From positions 2,790,001-2,854,000 of the forward strand of contig NZ_CP080378.1 in NCBI RefSeq assembly GCF_019443445.1: a stretch of 64,000 bases of DNA. Reading direction: 5' to 3'. A program made the translations under genes and the position numbers. Origin of the DNA: Massilia sp. PAMC28688 (GTDB lineage Bacteria; Pseudomonadota; Gammaproteobacteria; Burkholderiales; Burkholderiaceae_D). Shown here one piece after another: positions 48,384-56,415 of the stretch; within the stretch, counting starts at the first letter, position 1, and the number at the start of each line of letters is the position of its first letter. The notes below the pieces were generated by a model, which ran no database searches, was not told where the DNA came from, and saw only the letters and a list, made by a program, of their open reading frames with translations.

Positions 48384-49556
48384 ATGCAGCCTACCCCTCC
48401 CGACCTGTCCGCACTGGCGCTGGCCATCAAGCGCTGGGGTGCCGAACTTGGCTTTGCCGAGGTGCGCATTGCCGACGTCGACCTGACGCACGCGGAAGCG
48501 GGCCTGCAGGCGTGGCTGGACGCGGGCCGCCATGGCGAGATGGATTATATGGCAAGCCACGGCATGAAGCGCGCCCGTCCGGCTGAACTGGTGCCGGGCA
48601 CGGTGCGCGTGATCACGGCGCGCATGGATTACCTGCCGGCCGCGACACCGCACGACTGGCGCGAACGGGAACGGGCCCGCCTGGCCGACCCCCGGGCGGC
48701 CGTCATTTCCATTTACGCGCGCGGACGCGATTATCACAAGGTCTTGCGCAGCCGCCTGCAGCAGCTGGCCGAGCGCATCCGGACGGTGACGGGTGAGTAT
48801 GGATTTCGGGTATTTACCGATTCCGCCCCCGTCATGGAATTGCCGCTGGCCGAAAAGGCGGGGCTGGGCTGGCGCGGCAAGCACACCCTCATGCTTAACC
48901 GCGAGGCAGGTTCCATGTTTTTTCTGGGCGAAATCCTGGTCGATATTGCCTTGCCGGTGGACGGGCCCGTGGACGCCCACTGCGGCCAGTGCCAGGCATG
49001 CATCGATGTCTGTCCCACCCAGGCCATCGTGGGCCCGGGCCGGCTCGATGCACGGCGCTGCATTTCCTACCTGACCATCGAACTCAAAAGCAGCATTCCG
49101 GAAGCGCTGCGCCCCTTGATCGGCAACCGCGTGTACGGCTGCGACGATTGCCAGACGGTCTGTCCCTGGAACAAGTTTGCCCAGCGCGCCGTGGTGCCGG
49201 ACTTTGAAGAGCGCAACAGCCTGGGCAGCGAGAGCATGGCCGCGCTGTTTGCCTGGGACGATGGTGAATTCAACCGCCGCCTGGAAGGCAGTCCCATACG
49301 CCGCATTGGCCACGAGCGCTGGCTGCGCAACCTGGCGGTGGGCCTGGGCAATGCGGCCGATGCCATGCCGGGCGATGCGGCCGTGGTGGCGGCCCTGCAG
49401 GCGCGTAGCGCGCACCCCTCGGCCATGGTGCGCGAGCATGTGGCCTGGGCGCTGGCCCGGCACGGTATTTATCCGGACGGTGCCATGCGCTTGAGCCGGA
49501 CGGCCGACCAGTCGCCATCGAGCGAAATCATGGCCACACCCGTCACGCCGCGCTGA
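48384..49556 (+). CDS. queG: Epoxyqueuosine reductase
   Basis: QueG reduces epoxyqueuosine to queuosine in tRNA using cobalamin and two [4Fe-4S] clusters. The 390-residue protein has the N-terminal cobalamin-binding domain (GEMDYMASHGMKRARP), two ferredoxin-type cluster motifs (CGQCQACIDVCP and CDDCQTVCPWNKF) and a C-terminal HEAT-like region ending in RLSRTADQSPSSEIM. The usual tail is longer or shorter among homologues. Its 3' end overlaps the convergent 49469-49855 gene by 88 bases. Confidence 0.94.
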   Translation: MQPTPPDLSALALAIKRWGAELGFAEVRIADVDLTHAEAGLQAWLDAGRHGEMDYMASHGMKRARPAELVPGTVRVITARMDYLPAATPHDWRERERARLADPRAAVISIYARGRDYHKVLRSRLQQLAERIRTVTGEYGFRVFTDSAPVMELPLAEKAGLGWRGKHTLMLNREAGSMFFLGEILVDIALPVDGPVDAHCGQCQACIDVCPTQAIVGPGRLDARRCISYLTIELKSSIPEALRPLIGNRVYGCDDCQTVCPWNKFAQRAVVPDFEERNSLGSESMAALFAWDDGEFNRRLEGSPIRRIGHERWLRNLAVGLGNAADAMPGDAAVVAALQARSAHPSAMVREHVAWALARHGIYPDGAMRLSRTADQSPSSEIMATPVTPR

Positions 49557-49855
49557 GCGGCAAAGGCAAAGATCTTGTCGCGGTCAATATCGGTTGCCTT
49601 GGGCGCGGTGGGCTTGAGGTAGGCAATCCACAGCGAGCCCTTGTCACCGAGCCGGGCCATGGCCTGGTCCCACCATTTTTCCAGCTCGGCCTGGTTGAGG
49701 GCGAACAGGAGCACGATGTCGGCCACCTCCTCGCCTTCGCGCAGCATGTCGTCGGGCAGCTCCCCCACCACGGATGGATTGACGCCCCCATTGAACACCG
49801 CCAGCGACTTGACGGTCTTGAGGTAGAGCTTGTCGGCAATGGTCTTATCAGTCAC
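49469..49855 (-). CDS. Conserved hypothetical protein
   Basis: A 128-residue cytosolic protein I cannot name with confidence. It has SLAVFNGGVNPSVVGELPDD, VADIVLLFALNQAELEKWWDQAM and a KGSLWIAYLKPTAPKATDIDRD segment, which looks like a small alpha/beta domain also found in DUF3052-type proteins (tentative). The start is a GTG with a strong GGAGG element 6 bases upstream. The last 88 bases run antisense to the 3' end of queG. The IS5-family element is inserted about 100 bases upstream of its start, so its original promoter may be displaced. Confidence 0.7.
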   Translation of the reverse strand: MTDKTIADKLYLKTVKSLAVFNGGVNPSVVGELPDDMLREGEEVADIVLLFALNQAELEKWWDQAMARLGDKGSLWIAYLKPTAPKATDIDRDKIFAFAAQRGVTGVAMISLDGDWSAVRLKRMAPSG

Positions 49856-49955
49856 AGTTGTCCTCCGAAAAAAACGGGCTGAAACCGCTGTCTGGAAAGA
49901 GTGAGATCGTTGACGCGGACGAAGGTTCGCCCGGCGCGCCGCCTTTTTTTCGGCC

Positions 49956-49959
49956 CTAG
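49956..49959. repeat. Left target-site duplication (CTAG)
   Basis: CTAG directly abuts the left inverted repeat of the IS element and is repeated at 51175-51178. Four-base YTAR-type duplications are typical of the IS5 group. Confidence 0.8.
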
Positions 49960-51174
49960 GGAGGCGCTGATCAATTGACGATTTCAGCGGGTTCCCGAAA
50001 TTTGGAGGAATCGACCTCGCCGAAGAATCGCGACGCGCTTTTTCGGTGCCGTTTCTGCCGGGTTTTCAACGAAATTGCAGTATTCCTTGCGCCTTTCGGC
50101 GCTCAGGACGCTCTTCGGGTTTCAGTGATCGTAAATCGCCTGCCGGCCAGTACCAGATTGGCGAAGCCGAACAGCGTGAACAACTGGGCGGTGTTCTTCG
50201 CCAAACCACGGTAACGCGTCTTCCGATGACGGAACAGGTTCTTGATGACATGAAATGGATGCTCGACTTTCGCGCGCACGCTCGCCTTGAGATGCTCAAG
50301 CTTCTCGGTCATGCGGCCAAGCTTGTTCTTCGGCAGCGCCTTGCGTTTAGCGCGCTTCATCGCCACGTGCCAAGTCACCGGTTTGCCGATGTTCTCGGCC
50401 CGCTTTTCAACACCCTGATAACCGGCGTCGCCAAAGGCCGCCACTTCATCGCCGTGCAGCAGAGCGTGTGCTTGCGTCACATCGGAGACATTGCCAGCGG
50501 TGCCCACGACGGTATGCACAAGGCCCGATGCAGCGTCAACGCCGATGTGCGCTTTCATCCCGAAATGCCAGTCATTGCCCTTCTTCGATTGGTGCATTTC
50601 CGGGTCGCGCTCGCCGTCTTTGTTTTTGGTCGACGGTGGCGCGGCAATCAAGGTGGCATCCACAATGGTCCCTTCGCGCATCATCAATCCTTTGGCCGCC
50701 AGGTGCGCGTTGATCGCTTCGAAGATCTTCTGCGTCAGCCCCTTTGCTTCGAGCAAGTGGCGAAACTTGAGCAGCGTCGTCGCGTCCGGTGCGCTCTCGC
50801 GATTGAGGTCTATACCAACAAAAGCGCGGATCGCCTGGCTGTCGTAAATGGCGTCCTCAATACCCTCATCGGACAGACCAAAACACTGCTGGGCCACATA
50901 CATGCGCAGCATGCGCGCCAAGCCGATCGGCGGACGGCCTGCACCAGTCACCTTCGGATAGTGCGGCTCGATCAGCTTATGCAGCTTGCCCCACGGCGTC
51001 GCCACGTCGATCTCAGCGAGGAAGCGGTCGCGGCGCGTCAGCTTCTTCTTAGCGGCGTACTCAAGGTCGGAAAAGCTCTTTTGCATGATCGATGGCGGCG
51101 CGGTGAAAGTACCGGTATTGTCTCAGGTCTGGCTGACGATGGAAACAGGCGCGCTCGAATTAATCAGTGCTTCC
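49960..51174 (-). mobile_element. IS5-family insertion sequence, 1215 bp
   Basis: The element has imperfect 17-bp terminal inverted repeats matching at 14 positions: 49960-49976 reads GGAGGCGCTGATCAATT, and the reverse complement of 51158-51174 reads GGAAGCACTGATTAATT. It is flanked by a CTAG duplication and carries one intact transposase gene on the minus strand. Length and target preference fit the IS5 group. It looks recent because both ends and the transposase are intact. It sits upstream of the 49469-49855 gene. Confidence 0.88.
50103..51086 (-). CDS. IS5-family transposase
   Basis: A 327-residue DDE transposase. It has the N-terminal DUF772-like domain (FSDLEYAAKKKLTRRD, PIGLARMLRMYVAQQCF), the first catalytic Asp in GTIVDATLIAAP, the second in AFGDAGYQG and the Glu in RAKVEHPFHVIK (the Y-R-K-E signature region). 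The frame is intact, so the element could still be mobile. Its 5' end lies 88 bases inside the right inverted repeat. Confidence 0.93.
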   Translation of the reverse strand: MQKSFSDLEYAAKKKLTRRDRFLAEIDVATPWGKLHKLIEPHYPKVTGAGRPPIGLARMLRMYVAQQCFGLSDEGIEDAIYDSQAIRAFVGIDLNRESAPDATTLLKFRHLLEAKGLTQKIFEAINAHLAAKGLMMREGTIVDATLIAAPPSTKNKDGERDPEMHQSKKGNDWHFGMKAHIGVDAASGLVHTVVGTAGNVSDVTQAHALLHGDEVAAFGDAGYQGVEKRAENIGKPVTWHVAMKRAKRKALPKNKLGRMTEKLEHLKASVRAKVEHPFHVIKNLFRHRKTRYRGLAKNTAQLFTLFGFANLVLAGRRFTITETRRAS

Positions 51175-51178
51175 CTAG
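51175..51178. repeat. Right target-site duplication (CTAG)
   Basis: CTAG directly follows the right inverted repeat and duplicates 49956-49959. Confidence 0.8.
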
Positions 51179-51249
51179 CACAAATCGCCCCGAGATCAAA
51201 GAATTTGATTTAAACCTGAATTAATTTCAACTCGCGTGCCATAAAAGCC

Positions 51250-51306
51250 ACAATTTCCAAATTTAAATAAGTTATGATTAGCACCGCTTCGGCACCAACA
51301 TGGTGC
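51250..51306 (+). promoter_or_regulatory. Putative promoter with NtrC-like dyad
   Basis: A TATGAT -10-like hexamer at 51273-51278 (weak -35 at about 51250-51255) is followed by GCACC-AACAT-GGTGC at 51292-51306. The dyad fits NtrC sites but lies downstream of the inferred start, where a bound protein would repress. No sigma-54 -24/-12 element was found downstream. Confidence 0.4.
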
Positions 51307-51475
51307 ACCGGGGGCACAGAATGTGGGTAGGTTTGGGGAGTAGGTAGATAAAATAACGGTAATTCATGCCGGAGAAATATCGAGGAGACGCGCGTTTTAC
51401 AGAATGCTGTTGGTCCAACCAAACGGCCGGGAACGTGAACAAAATTTGGAACGCACCGCAAGGTGCGTTTTTTTT
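51285..51475 (+). ncRNA. Candidate small RNA between IS element and ogt
   Basis: If transcription starts near 51285, a ~190-base RNA would end at the terminator 51450-51475. It has no good reading frame. GTTTGG near 51331 can pair with CCAAAC near 51417, giving a long-range stem. The identity is unknown and expression is not shown. Confidence 0.25.
51450..51475 (+). terminator. Rho-independent terminator
   Basis: An 8-bp stem AACGCACC/GGTGCGTT with a GCAA loop is followed by a run of eight T residues. It ends a transcript that begins upstream in the intergenic region, since no gene reads into it from the left. Confidence 0.82.
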
Positions 51476-51532
51476 CGGCCGTCCGAATGGCCGCCGCTTC
51501 CTGCAGGCGCTGCCGGCGTTATACTGTGCCCC

Positions 51533-52057
51533 ATGACACTTGACCCCAGCAGCGCGCTGTTTTCCGCCATCGTGCCGGCCCCGTTCGGGGCCATCGGCAT
51601 TCGCACCGCAACGGGGAGCCTGCGCGAGCTGGTCTACCTGCCGCCCCATTTTAGTGAACAGGCTGCCCTTGACGCCCAGGCCGAACAGGCGGCGCTGCAG
51701 GTGGCGCGCTACCTGGCCGATCCCGATTTTGTCTTCACCCTGGCCGTGCCGGAAGTGGGCAGCGCCTTCCAGCGCACCGTGTGGCGCGCCATTGCCGCCA
51801 TCCCGCGCGGCACCGTGCGGACCTACGGGCAGGTGGCCAGCGCCATCGGTTCGGCCCCGCGCGCGGTCGGTCAGGCCTGCGGCGCCAACTGGTTTCCCCT
51901 GCTCGTGCCCTGCCACCGCGTGACGGCAGCCGGCGGGCTGGGCGGCTTTGCCAGCCATGACGACGAGCATGGCTTCCACCTGAGCGTCAAGCGCTGGCTG
52001 CTCAAGCATGAGGGCGTGAGCAATACTCCATGGCAGCAGCAATCAATCTTCGCCTGA
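51533..52057 (+). CDS. ogt: Methylated-DNA-protein-cysteine methyltransferase
   Basis: A suicide repair protein that removes O6-methyl groups from guanine. The 174-residue protein has the HTH recognition region (GTVRTYGQVASAIG) and the acceptor motif LVPCHRV with Cys at about 127. ATG 51533 gives the normal length; reading upstream crosses the terminator. Its 3' end overlaps xerD by 28 bases. Confidence 0.93.
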   Translation: MTLDPSSALFSAIVPAPFGAIGIRTATGSLRELVYLPPHFSEQAALDAQAEQAALQVARYLADPDFVFTLAVPEVGSAFQRTVWRAIAAIPRGTVRTYGQVASAIGSAPRAVGQACGANWFPLLVPCHRVTAAGGLGGFASHDDEHGFHLSVKRWLLKHEGVSNTPWQQQSIFA

Positions 52058-52935
52058 TCGACGCCTTTTGCGACAGCCTGTGGCTCGAGCATGGACTGGC
52101 AAAAAACTCGCTGGACGCCTACCGGCGCGACATGACACTATTTGCGCGCTGGCTGGAAGTGACCCGTCCCCAGCGCGCCAGCCTGCACGCGGTCGAGGCG
52201 CACGACCTCGATGCCTATTTTGCCGAGCGCCACGCCGACACCAAGCCCAGTTCGGCCAACCGGCGCCTGTCCGTCTTGAAACGCTTCTACCAGCTGGCCC
52301 TGCGCCAGCACCAGATCAGCGCCGACCCGTGCCTGAAGCTGGCCTCGGCGCGCCAGCCGCAGCGCTTTGTCCATACCCTGAGCGAAGCGCAGGTCGAAGC
52401 GCTGCTGCAGGCGCCGGACGTGGCCACGCCGCTCGGCCTGCGTGAACGCACCATGCTCGAACTGATGTATGCGAGCGGGCTGCGGGTGTCGGAACTGGTC
52501 ACGCTCAAGATGACTGAACTGAGCCTGAACGATGGCGTGCTGCGCATCACGGGCAAGGGCAGCAAGACGCGCCTGGTGCCGTTCGGGCAGGAAGCGCGCG
52601 CCTGGATCGAGCGCTACGTGCGCGAGGCGCGCGGGGTGATTCTGAACGGGCAGGTGGACGATGCCCTGTTCGTGACGGGACGGGGCGGCCCCATGACGCG
52701 CCAGATGTTTTGGATCCTGATCAAGAAACACGCGGCCCGGGCCGGCATCACGGCGCCCCTGTCGCCGCACACCCTGCGCCACGCCTTTGCCACCCATTTG
52801 CTCAATCACGGTGCCGACTTGCGCGTGGTGCAACTGCTGCTGGGACACTCCGATATCTCCACCACACAAATTTACACCCATGTTGCGCGGGAGCGCATGA
52901 AACAGCTGCACGCCCAGCACCATCCACGTGGTTAA
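52030..52935 (+). CDS. xerD: Tyrosine recombinase XerD
   Basis: XerD acts with XerC at dif to resolve chromosome dimers. The 301-residue protein has the N-terminal SAM-like core-binding domain and the catalytic residues Arg (ASGLRVSELV), Lys (GKGSKTRLVP), His-x-x-Arg (HTLRHAFATHL), His (LLGHSDISTT) and the nucleophile Tyr (QIYTHVARERM). The length and tail are those of a chromosomal XerD rather than a phage integrase. It begins inside the end of ogt. Confidence 0.93.
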   Translation: MAAAINLRLIDAFCDSLWLEHGLAKNSLDAYRRDMTLFARWLEVTRPQRASLHAVEAHDLDAYFAERHADTKPSSANRRLSVLKRFYQLALRQHQISADPCLKLASARQPQRFVHTLSEAQVEALLQAPDVATPLGLRERTMLELMYASGLRVSELVTLKMTELSLNDGVLRITGKGSKTRLVPFGQEARAWIERYVREARGVILNGQVDDALFVTGRGGPMTRQMFWILIKKHAARAGITAPLSPHTLRHAFATHLLNHGADLRVVQLLLGHSDISTTQIYTHVARERMKQLHAQHHPRG

Positions 52936-53013
52936 ATTAAATGCAGAGTGGCTAACTGCGTCATAATGGACCCCACACGACAATTTTCCCGCAGACAACA
53001 TAAGAGGTGATTC

Positions 53014-53190
53014 ATGGCTAAAACCAATTTTTCGTACGAAAAGCGGCAACGGGAGTTAGAGAAGAAGAAAAAGGCCGAGGAAAAAGCCAGGAAGAAAGCA
53101 GAAGCGAAGAATGCGCCGGCCTCGCCCGATGGCGGCGCCGAAGAAGCCAATGAAGAGAGCGCCGAGAGCACGACCGATACCCAAGAATAA
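53014..53190 (+). CDS. Small charged conserved-type protein (58 residues)
   Basis: ATG 53014 opens a 58-codon frame with an AGAGGTG element upstream. The product starts MAKTNFSYEKRQRELEKKKK and is very Lys/Arg/Glu rich for its first half, then acidic and Ser/Thr rich (EEANEESAESTTDTQE). The strong charge segregation and RBS make it a real gene despite its size. Similar short proteins occur in Burkholderiales (family memory, no name). It is followed by a clear terminator and preceded by xerD, 78 bases upstream. Confidence 0.72.
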   Translation: MAKTNFSYEKRQRELEKKKKAEEKARKKAEAKNAPASPDGGAEEANEESAESTTDTQE

Positions 53191-53213
53191 AGCAGTTCCC
53201 CGCACTTGCCACC

Positions 53214-53258
53214 AGCCCCCGCTTCCCGTCAATGGCTGACGGAAAGCGGGGGCTTGTT
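53214..53258 (+). terminator. Terminator of the small-protein gene
   Basis: A long hairpin (AGCCCCCGCTT / AAGCGGGGGCT outer stem, CCGTCA/TGACGG inner stem) is followed by TGTTCTT. It separates the small gene from the convergent RND pump gene. Confidence 0.75.
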
Positions 53259-53295
53259 CTTGGGCGAACCGCCGGTGCCGGCTTCAGGCCACGGT

Positions 53296-56200
53296 TCAGG
53301 CAACCAGCTTCGGTTCCGGCGCCGGCTCGGCATGCGCATCGTGGTCGCCCTTGAAGTAGCGTACCGCCCGCTTGCCCAGGTTATCCAGGTAGGTGTAGGC
53401 CACCGGCACCACCACCAGGGTGAGCAGGGTGGACGTGATGACCCCGCCGATCACGGCGCGGCCCATCGGCGCCTGCATTTCCGAGCCTTCGCCCATGCCG
53501 ATGGCCATCGGCAGCATGCCGAAGATCATGGCCAGGGTGGTCATGAGGATGGGGCGCAGGCGCACCTGGCCGGCATCCATGATGGCTTCGTACTGGCCCT
53601 TGCCTTCGCGCTGGCCCTGGTTGGTGAAGTCCACCAGCAAGATGGCATTCTTGGTCACCAGGCCCATCAGCATGATCACGCCGATGACCGAAAAGATATT
53701 GAGCGTGCTGCCCGTGACCAGGAGGGCCAGCAAGACCCCGATGAGCGAGAGCGGCAGCGACACCATGATGGCCACCGGCTGCAGGAAGCTGCCAAACTGC
53801 GAAGCGAGCACCAGGTAGATGAATACCACCGCGATGCCGAGCGCGGCCCCGGCCGAACCCATGGTTTCCGCCATTTCCTCGGCGTCGCCGCCCACTTCAA
53901 AGCGGATACCGGCAGGTAAATCAAACTCGGCCATGATCTTTTGCACATCCTTGTGGACGTCGCCATTCGGGCGGCCCTGCACGCCGGCATAGATGGCGAC
54001 CCGGCGTTCCAGCGCCAGGCGCTTGAGCACCTGCGGGCTGGTGGCCGGCACGAATTGCACAAACTGGCGCAGCGGGACCATGATCGGGTTGCCGGCCGCA
54101 TCGCGCCGGGTGGACGCCACCGACAGGTCGGCCAGGTCGGCCACTTTCTGGCGGCCCGACTTGGGCAGCTGCACATTGATGTCGTAGTTCTGGCCGTCCG
54201 GCGCCAGCCAGCGGCTGACCTGGTCGCCCGCAACAAAGGGACGCAGGGCCGCGCCCACCTGCTGGATCGACACGCCCAGATCGCTGGCCAGTTCATTGTT
54301 GATCTTGACGACGGTGGCGGGATTGGCGCCTTCCTGGCTGTATTCCATGTCGGTGATGCCCTTGACCGCGCTCACCTTTTCCATCAGGCGTCGCGCCACC
54401 GCGTCGAGCTTGGCTTCGTCGGCCCCGAGAATGTTGATGAAGACCGGCTTCCAGCCCACCGACATGCTGACACCGGCAATCGGTTCGAGCCGGGACCGGA
54501 TCACCCCTTCCATCTCCTTCTGGGAGCGGCGCTTGACCTTGTTCTTGTCGACCAGCTTGACATTGACATGGGCCGTGTTGCGCCCGTCCCAGGTGCCCAC
54601 GTTGGCCATCACGGTCTCGATTTCCTTGAATTCCTTGAGCGCCGCCTCGATCTGGCGCACCTTGCTGTCCGTGTATTCCAGGCTCGAGCCGATCGGCGCC
54701 TTGAAGCGCAGGTGGATGAAGCCGTTGTCCACCTGGGGCACCATTTCGCTGCCAATCTTCGGCACCAGGGCCAGGCTGGCGATGAACAGCACCAGTGCCA
54801 GCGTCAGGGTGGCCTTGCGCCAGCGCAGCGCCACGGCCAGCGTCTTGCCGTACCACAGGTGCAGCCGGTCGATGCCCAGCTCCACCTTGTCCATGGCGCG
54901 GCCCAGCCACGGCAGGTACTTGAAGCGGTCCTGGACGGGGTCGGGCCAGACCGACGACAGCATGGGGTCAAGCGTGAAGCTGACAAACAGCGACACCAGC
55001 ACCGCCACGGCCACGGTAATGCCGAACTGGAGGAAGAACTTGCCGATGATGCCATCCATGAACGCGACCGGGATGAACACGGCCACGATGGCAAAGGTGG
55101 TGGCCATCACGGCCAGGCCGATTTCATTGGTGCCATCGTTGGCCGCCTTGACGTGGCTCTTGCCCATGCCCAGGTGGCGCACGATGTTTTCGCGCACCAC
55201 GATGGCGTCGTCAATGAGCAGGCCAATACACAGCGACAGCGCCATCAGGGTCAGGAAGTTGAGCGTGAAGCCGAAAAACTTCATGGCGATGAAGCTGGCC
55301 ATGACCGAGATCGGCAGCGTCAAGCCGGTAATGATGGTGCTGCGCCACGAATGCAGGAAGAAAAACACGATCACCATGGTCAGCAGCGCGCCTTCCATGA
55401 TGGTGCGCTTGACGTTGGCCAGCTGCGCTTCGGTAAACAAGGACTGGTCTTCGATGATCTCGATCTTGACGTCGTCCGGCACCGCGCCCTTGAGCTTGGC
55501 GATGGCCGCCTTGACGCCCTGGCCCACTTCCACCACGTTGGCGTCCTGCACCTTGATCACTTCAATGGAAATGGCGCGCCGGCCATTGATGCGCGACAGC
55601 GACTGCTCTTCCTGCTCGCCATCGACCACCTCGGCCACCTGTTCCAGGTAGACGGGGCCATTGGCGTGGCGCGCCACGATGATCTTGTTAAAGCCGCGCA
55701 CGTCGCGGATCTTGCCCTCGATGCGCACCAGGCGCTCGCTGGCACCATAGCTGATATTGCCGGCCGGCAGATTGGCATTGGTATTCTGGATGGCGCGCAA
55801 GACTTCATCGACGCCCACGTTCTGGCTGGTGAGCGCATCCGGGCGCAGGTTGATCAGCACCTGGCGGTTGGTCTTGCCGTTGACGCGCACCTGGCCCACC
55901 CCGGCCACGCCCTGCAGTCGCTTGCTGATGATCTGCTCGGTCATGACGGAGAGCTCGCGGATGGAGCGCTGCTCGGACATGAGCGACATGCGGATCACGG
56001 GCTGGGCATTGTCACCTTCCCAGCGCTGGATGTAGGGTTCGCGCGCCTCCTTGGGAAAGCCCGGCCGTACCTGGCCCACCTTGGCCCGGATGTCGGTGAC
56101 GGCCCGTTCCACGTCCACCGACAGGGCCAGCTGCACCGACACCCCGCCGCGCCCTTCCCATGAATTCGATTCGAGCTTCTTGACGCCGCTGACCGAGTTG

Positions 56201-56412
56201 AGCGCTTCTTCGAGCGGGCGCACGATATCGTTTTCCACCTGTTCGGGCGAGGCGCCCGGGTAAGCGACCTCGATCCACACGCCCGGCATGGCCACATTGG
56301 GCATCGATTCCACGCCCAGGCCGCGGTAGGAAAACAGGCCCAGCACCATCAGGGCCACCATGACCATGGTGGCAAAGACGGGATTGTTGATACTGATTCG
56401 TGTCATCCACAT
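53296..56412 (-). CDS. RND multidrug efflux permease (HAE1-type)
   Basis: A 1038-residue inner-membrane proton antiporter that drives tripartite efflux. It starts with ISINNPVFATMVMVALMVLG (TM1), has the large periplasmic loops with GASPEQVENDIVRPLEEALN, the proton-relay Asp pair in GLLIDDAIVVREN (about 401-402), and a second repeat ending in FSVIGVIMLMGLVTKNAILLVDF. The length and sequence match the AcrB/MexB/HAE1 group rather than CusA metal pumps. The adaptor gene is 3 bases upstream. No outer-membrane channel gene is present, so a shared TolC is expected. Substrates unknown. Confidence 0.93.
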   Translation of the reverse strand: MWMTRISINNPVFATMVMVALMVLGLFSYRGLGVESMPNVAMPGVWIEVAYPGASPEQVENDIVRPLEEALNSVSGVKKLESNSWEGRGGVSVQLALSVDVERAVTDIRAKVGQVRPGFPKEAREPYIQRWEGDNAQPVIRMSLMSEQRSIRELSVMTEQIISKRLQGVAGVGQVRVNGKTNRQVLINLRPDALTSQNVGVDEVLRAIQNTNANLPAGNISYGASERLVRIEGKIRDVRGFNKIIVARHANGPVYLEQVAEVVDGEQEEQSLSRINGRRAISIEVIKVQDANVVEVGQGVKAAIAKLKGAVPDDVKIEIIEDQSLFTEAQLANVKRTIMEGALLTMVIVFFFLHSWRSTIITGLTLPISVMASFIAMKFFGFTLNFLTLMALSLCIGLLIDDAIVVRENIVRHLGMGKSHVKAANDGTNEIGLAVMATTFAIVAVFIPVAFMDGIIGKFFLQFGITVAVAVLVSLFVSFTLDPMLSSVWPDPVQDRFKYLPWLGRAMDKVELGIDRLHLWYGKTLAVALRWRKATLTLALVLFIASLALVPKIGSEMVPQVDNGFIHLRFKAPIGSSLEYTDSKVRQIEAALKEFKEIETVMANVGTWDGRNTAHVNVKLVDKNKVKRRSQKEMEGVIRSRLEPIAGVSMSVGWKPVFINILGADEAKLDAVARRLMEKVSAVKGITDMEYSQEGANPATVVKINNELASDLGVSIQQVGAALRPFVAGDQVSRWLAPDGQNYDINVQLPKSGRQKVADLADLSVASTRRDAAGNPIMVPLRQFVQFVPATSPQVLKRLALERRVAIYAGVQGRPNGDVHKDVQKIMAEFDLPAGIRFEVGGDAEEMAETMGSAGAALGIAVVFIYLVLASQFGSFLQPVAIMVSLPLSLIGVLLALLVTGSTLNIFSVIGVIMLMGLVTKNAILLVDFTNQGQREGKGQYEAIMDAGQVRLRPILMTTLAMIFGMLPMAIGMGEGSEMQAPMGRAVIGGVITSTLLTLVVVPVAYTYLDNLGKRAVRYFKGDHDAHAEPAPEPKLVA

Positions 56413-56415
56413 GGC

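Larger units (their letters stand above)
51179..51532. other. 354-base intergenic region with regulatory signals
   Basis: No protein gene is supported here. The first ~110 bases are strongly AT-rich and contain TATGAT (51273-51278). A dyad GCACC-AACAT-GGTGC (51292-51306) matches the NtrC-site pattern GCACC-N5-GGTGC, and another GCACC half lies one helical turn upstream (51281-51285). A strong terminator closes the region at 51450-51475, 57 bases before ogt. This is the layout of a short transcript, coding or not. Confidence 0.6.

Noticed and set aside
51292..51306. Sigma-54 promoter downstream of the NtrC-like dyad
   Set aside because: No TGGCAC-N5-TTGC-type -24/-12 element with GG and GC at the right spacing was found in either direction.
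52030..52935. XerD-like recombinase as a phage integrase
   Set aside because: Length, the N-terminal domain and the C-terminal tail are those of chromosomal XerD, and no phage genes are nearby.
53941..56163. 740-codon plus-strand open frame antisense to the RND permease
   Set aside because: It mirrors the permease coding strand, is His/Asp-rich and has no recognisable motif.
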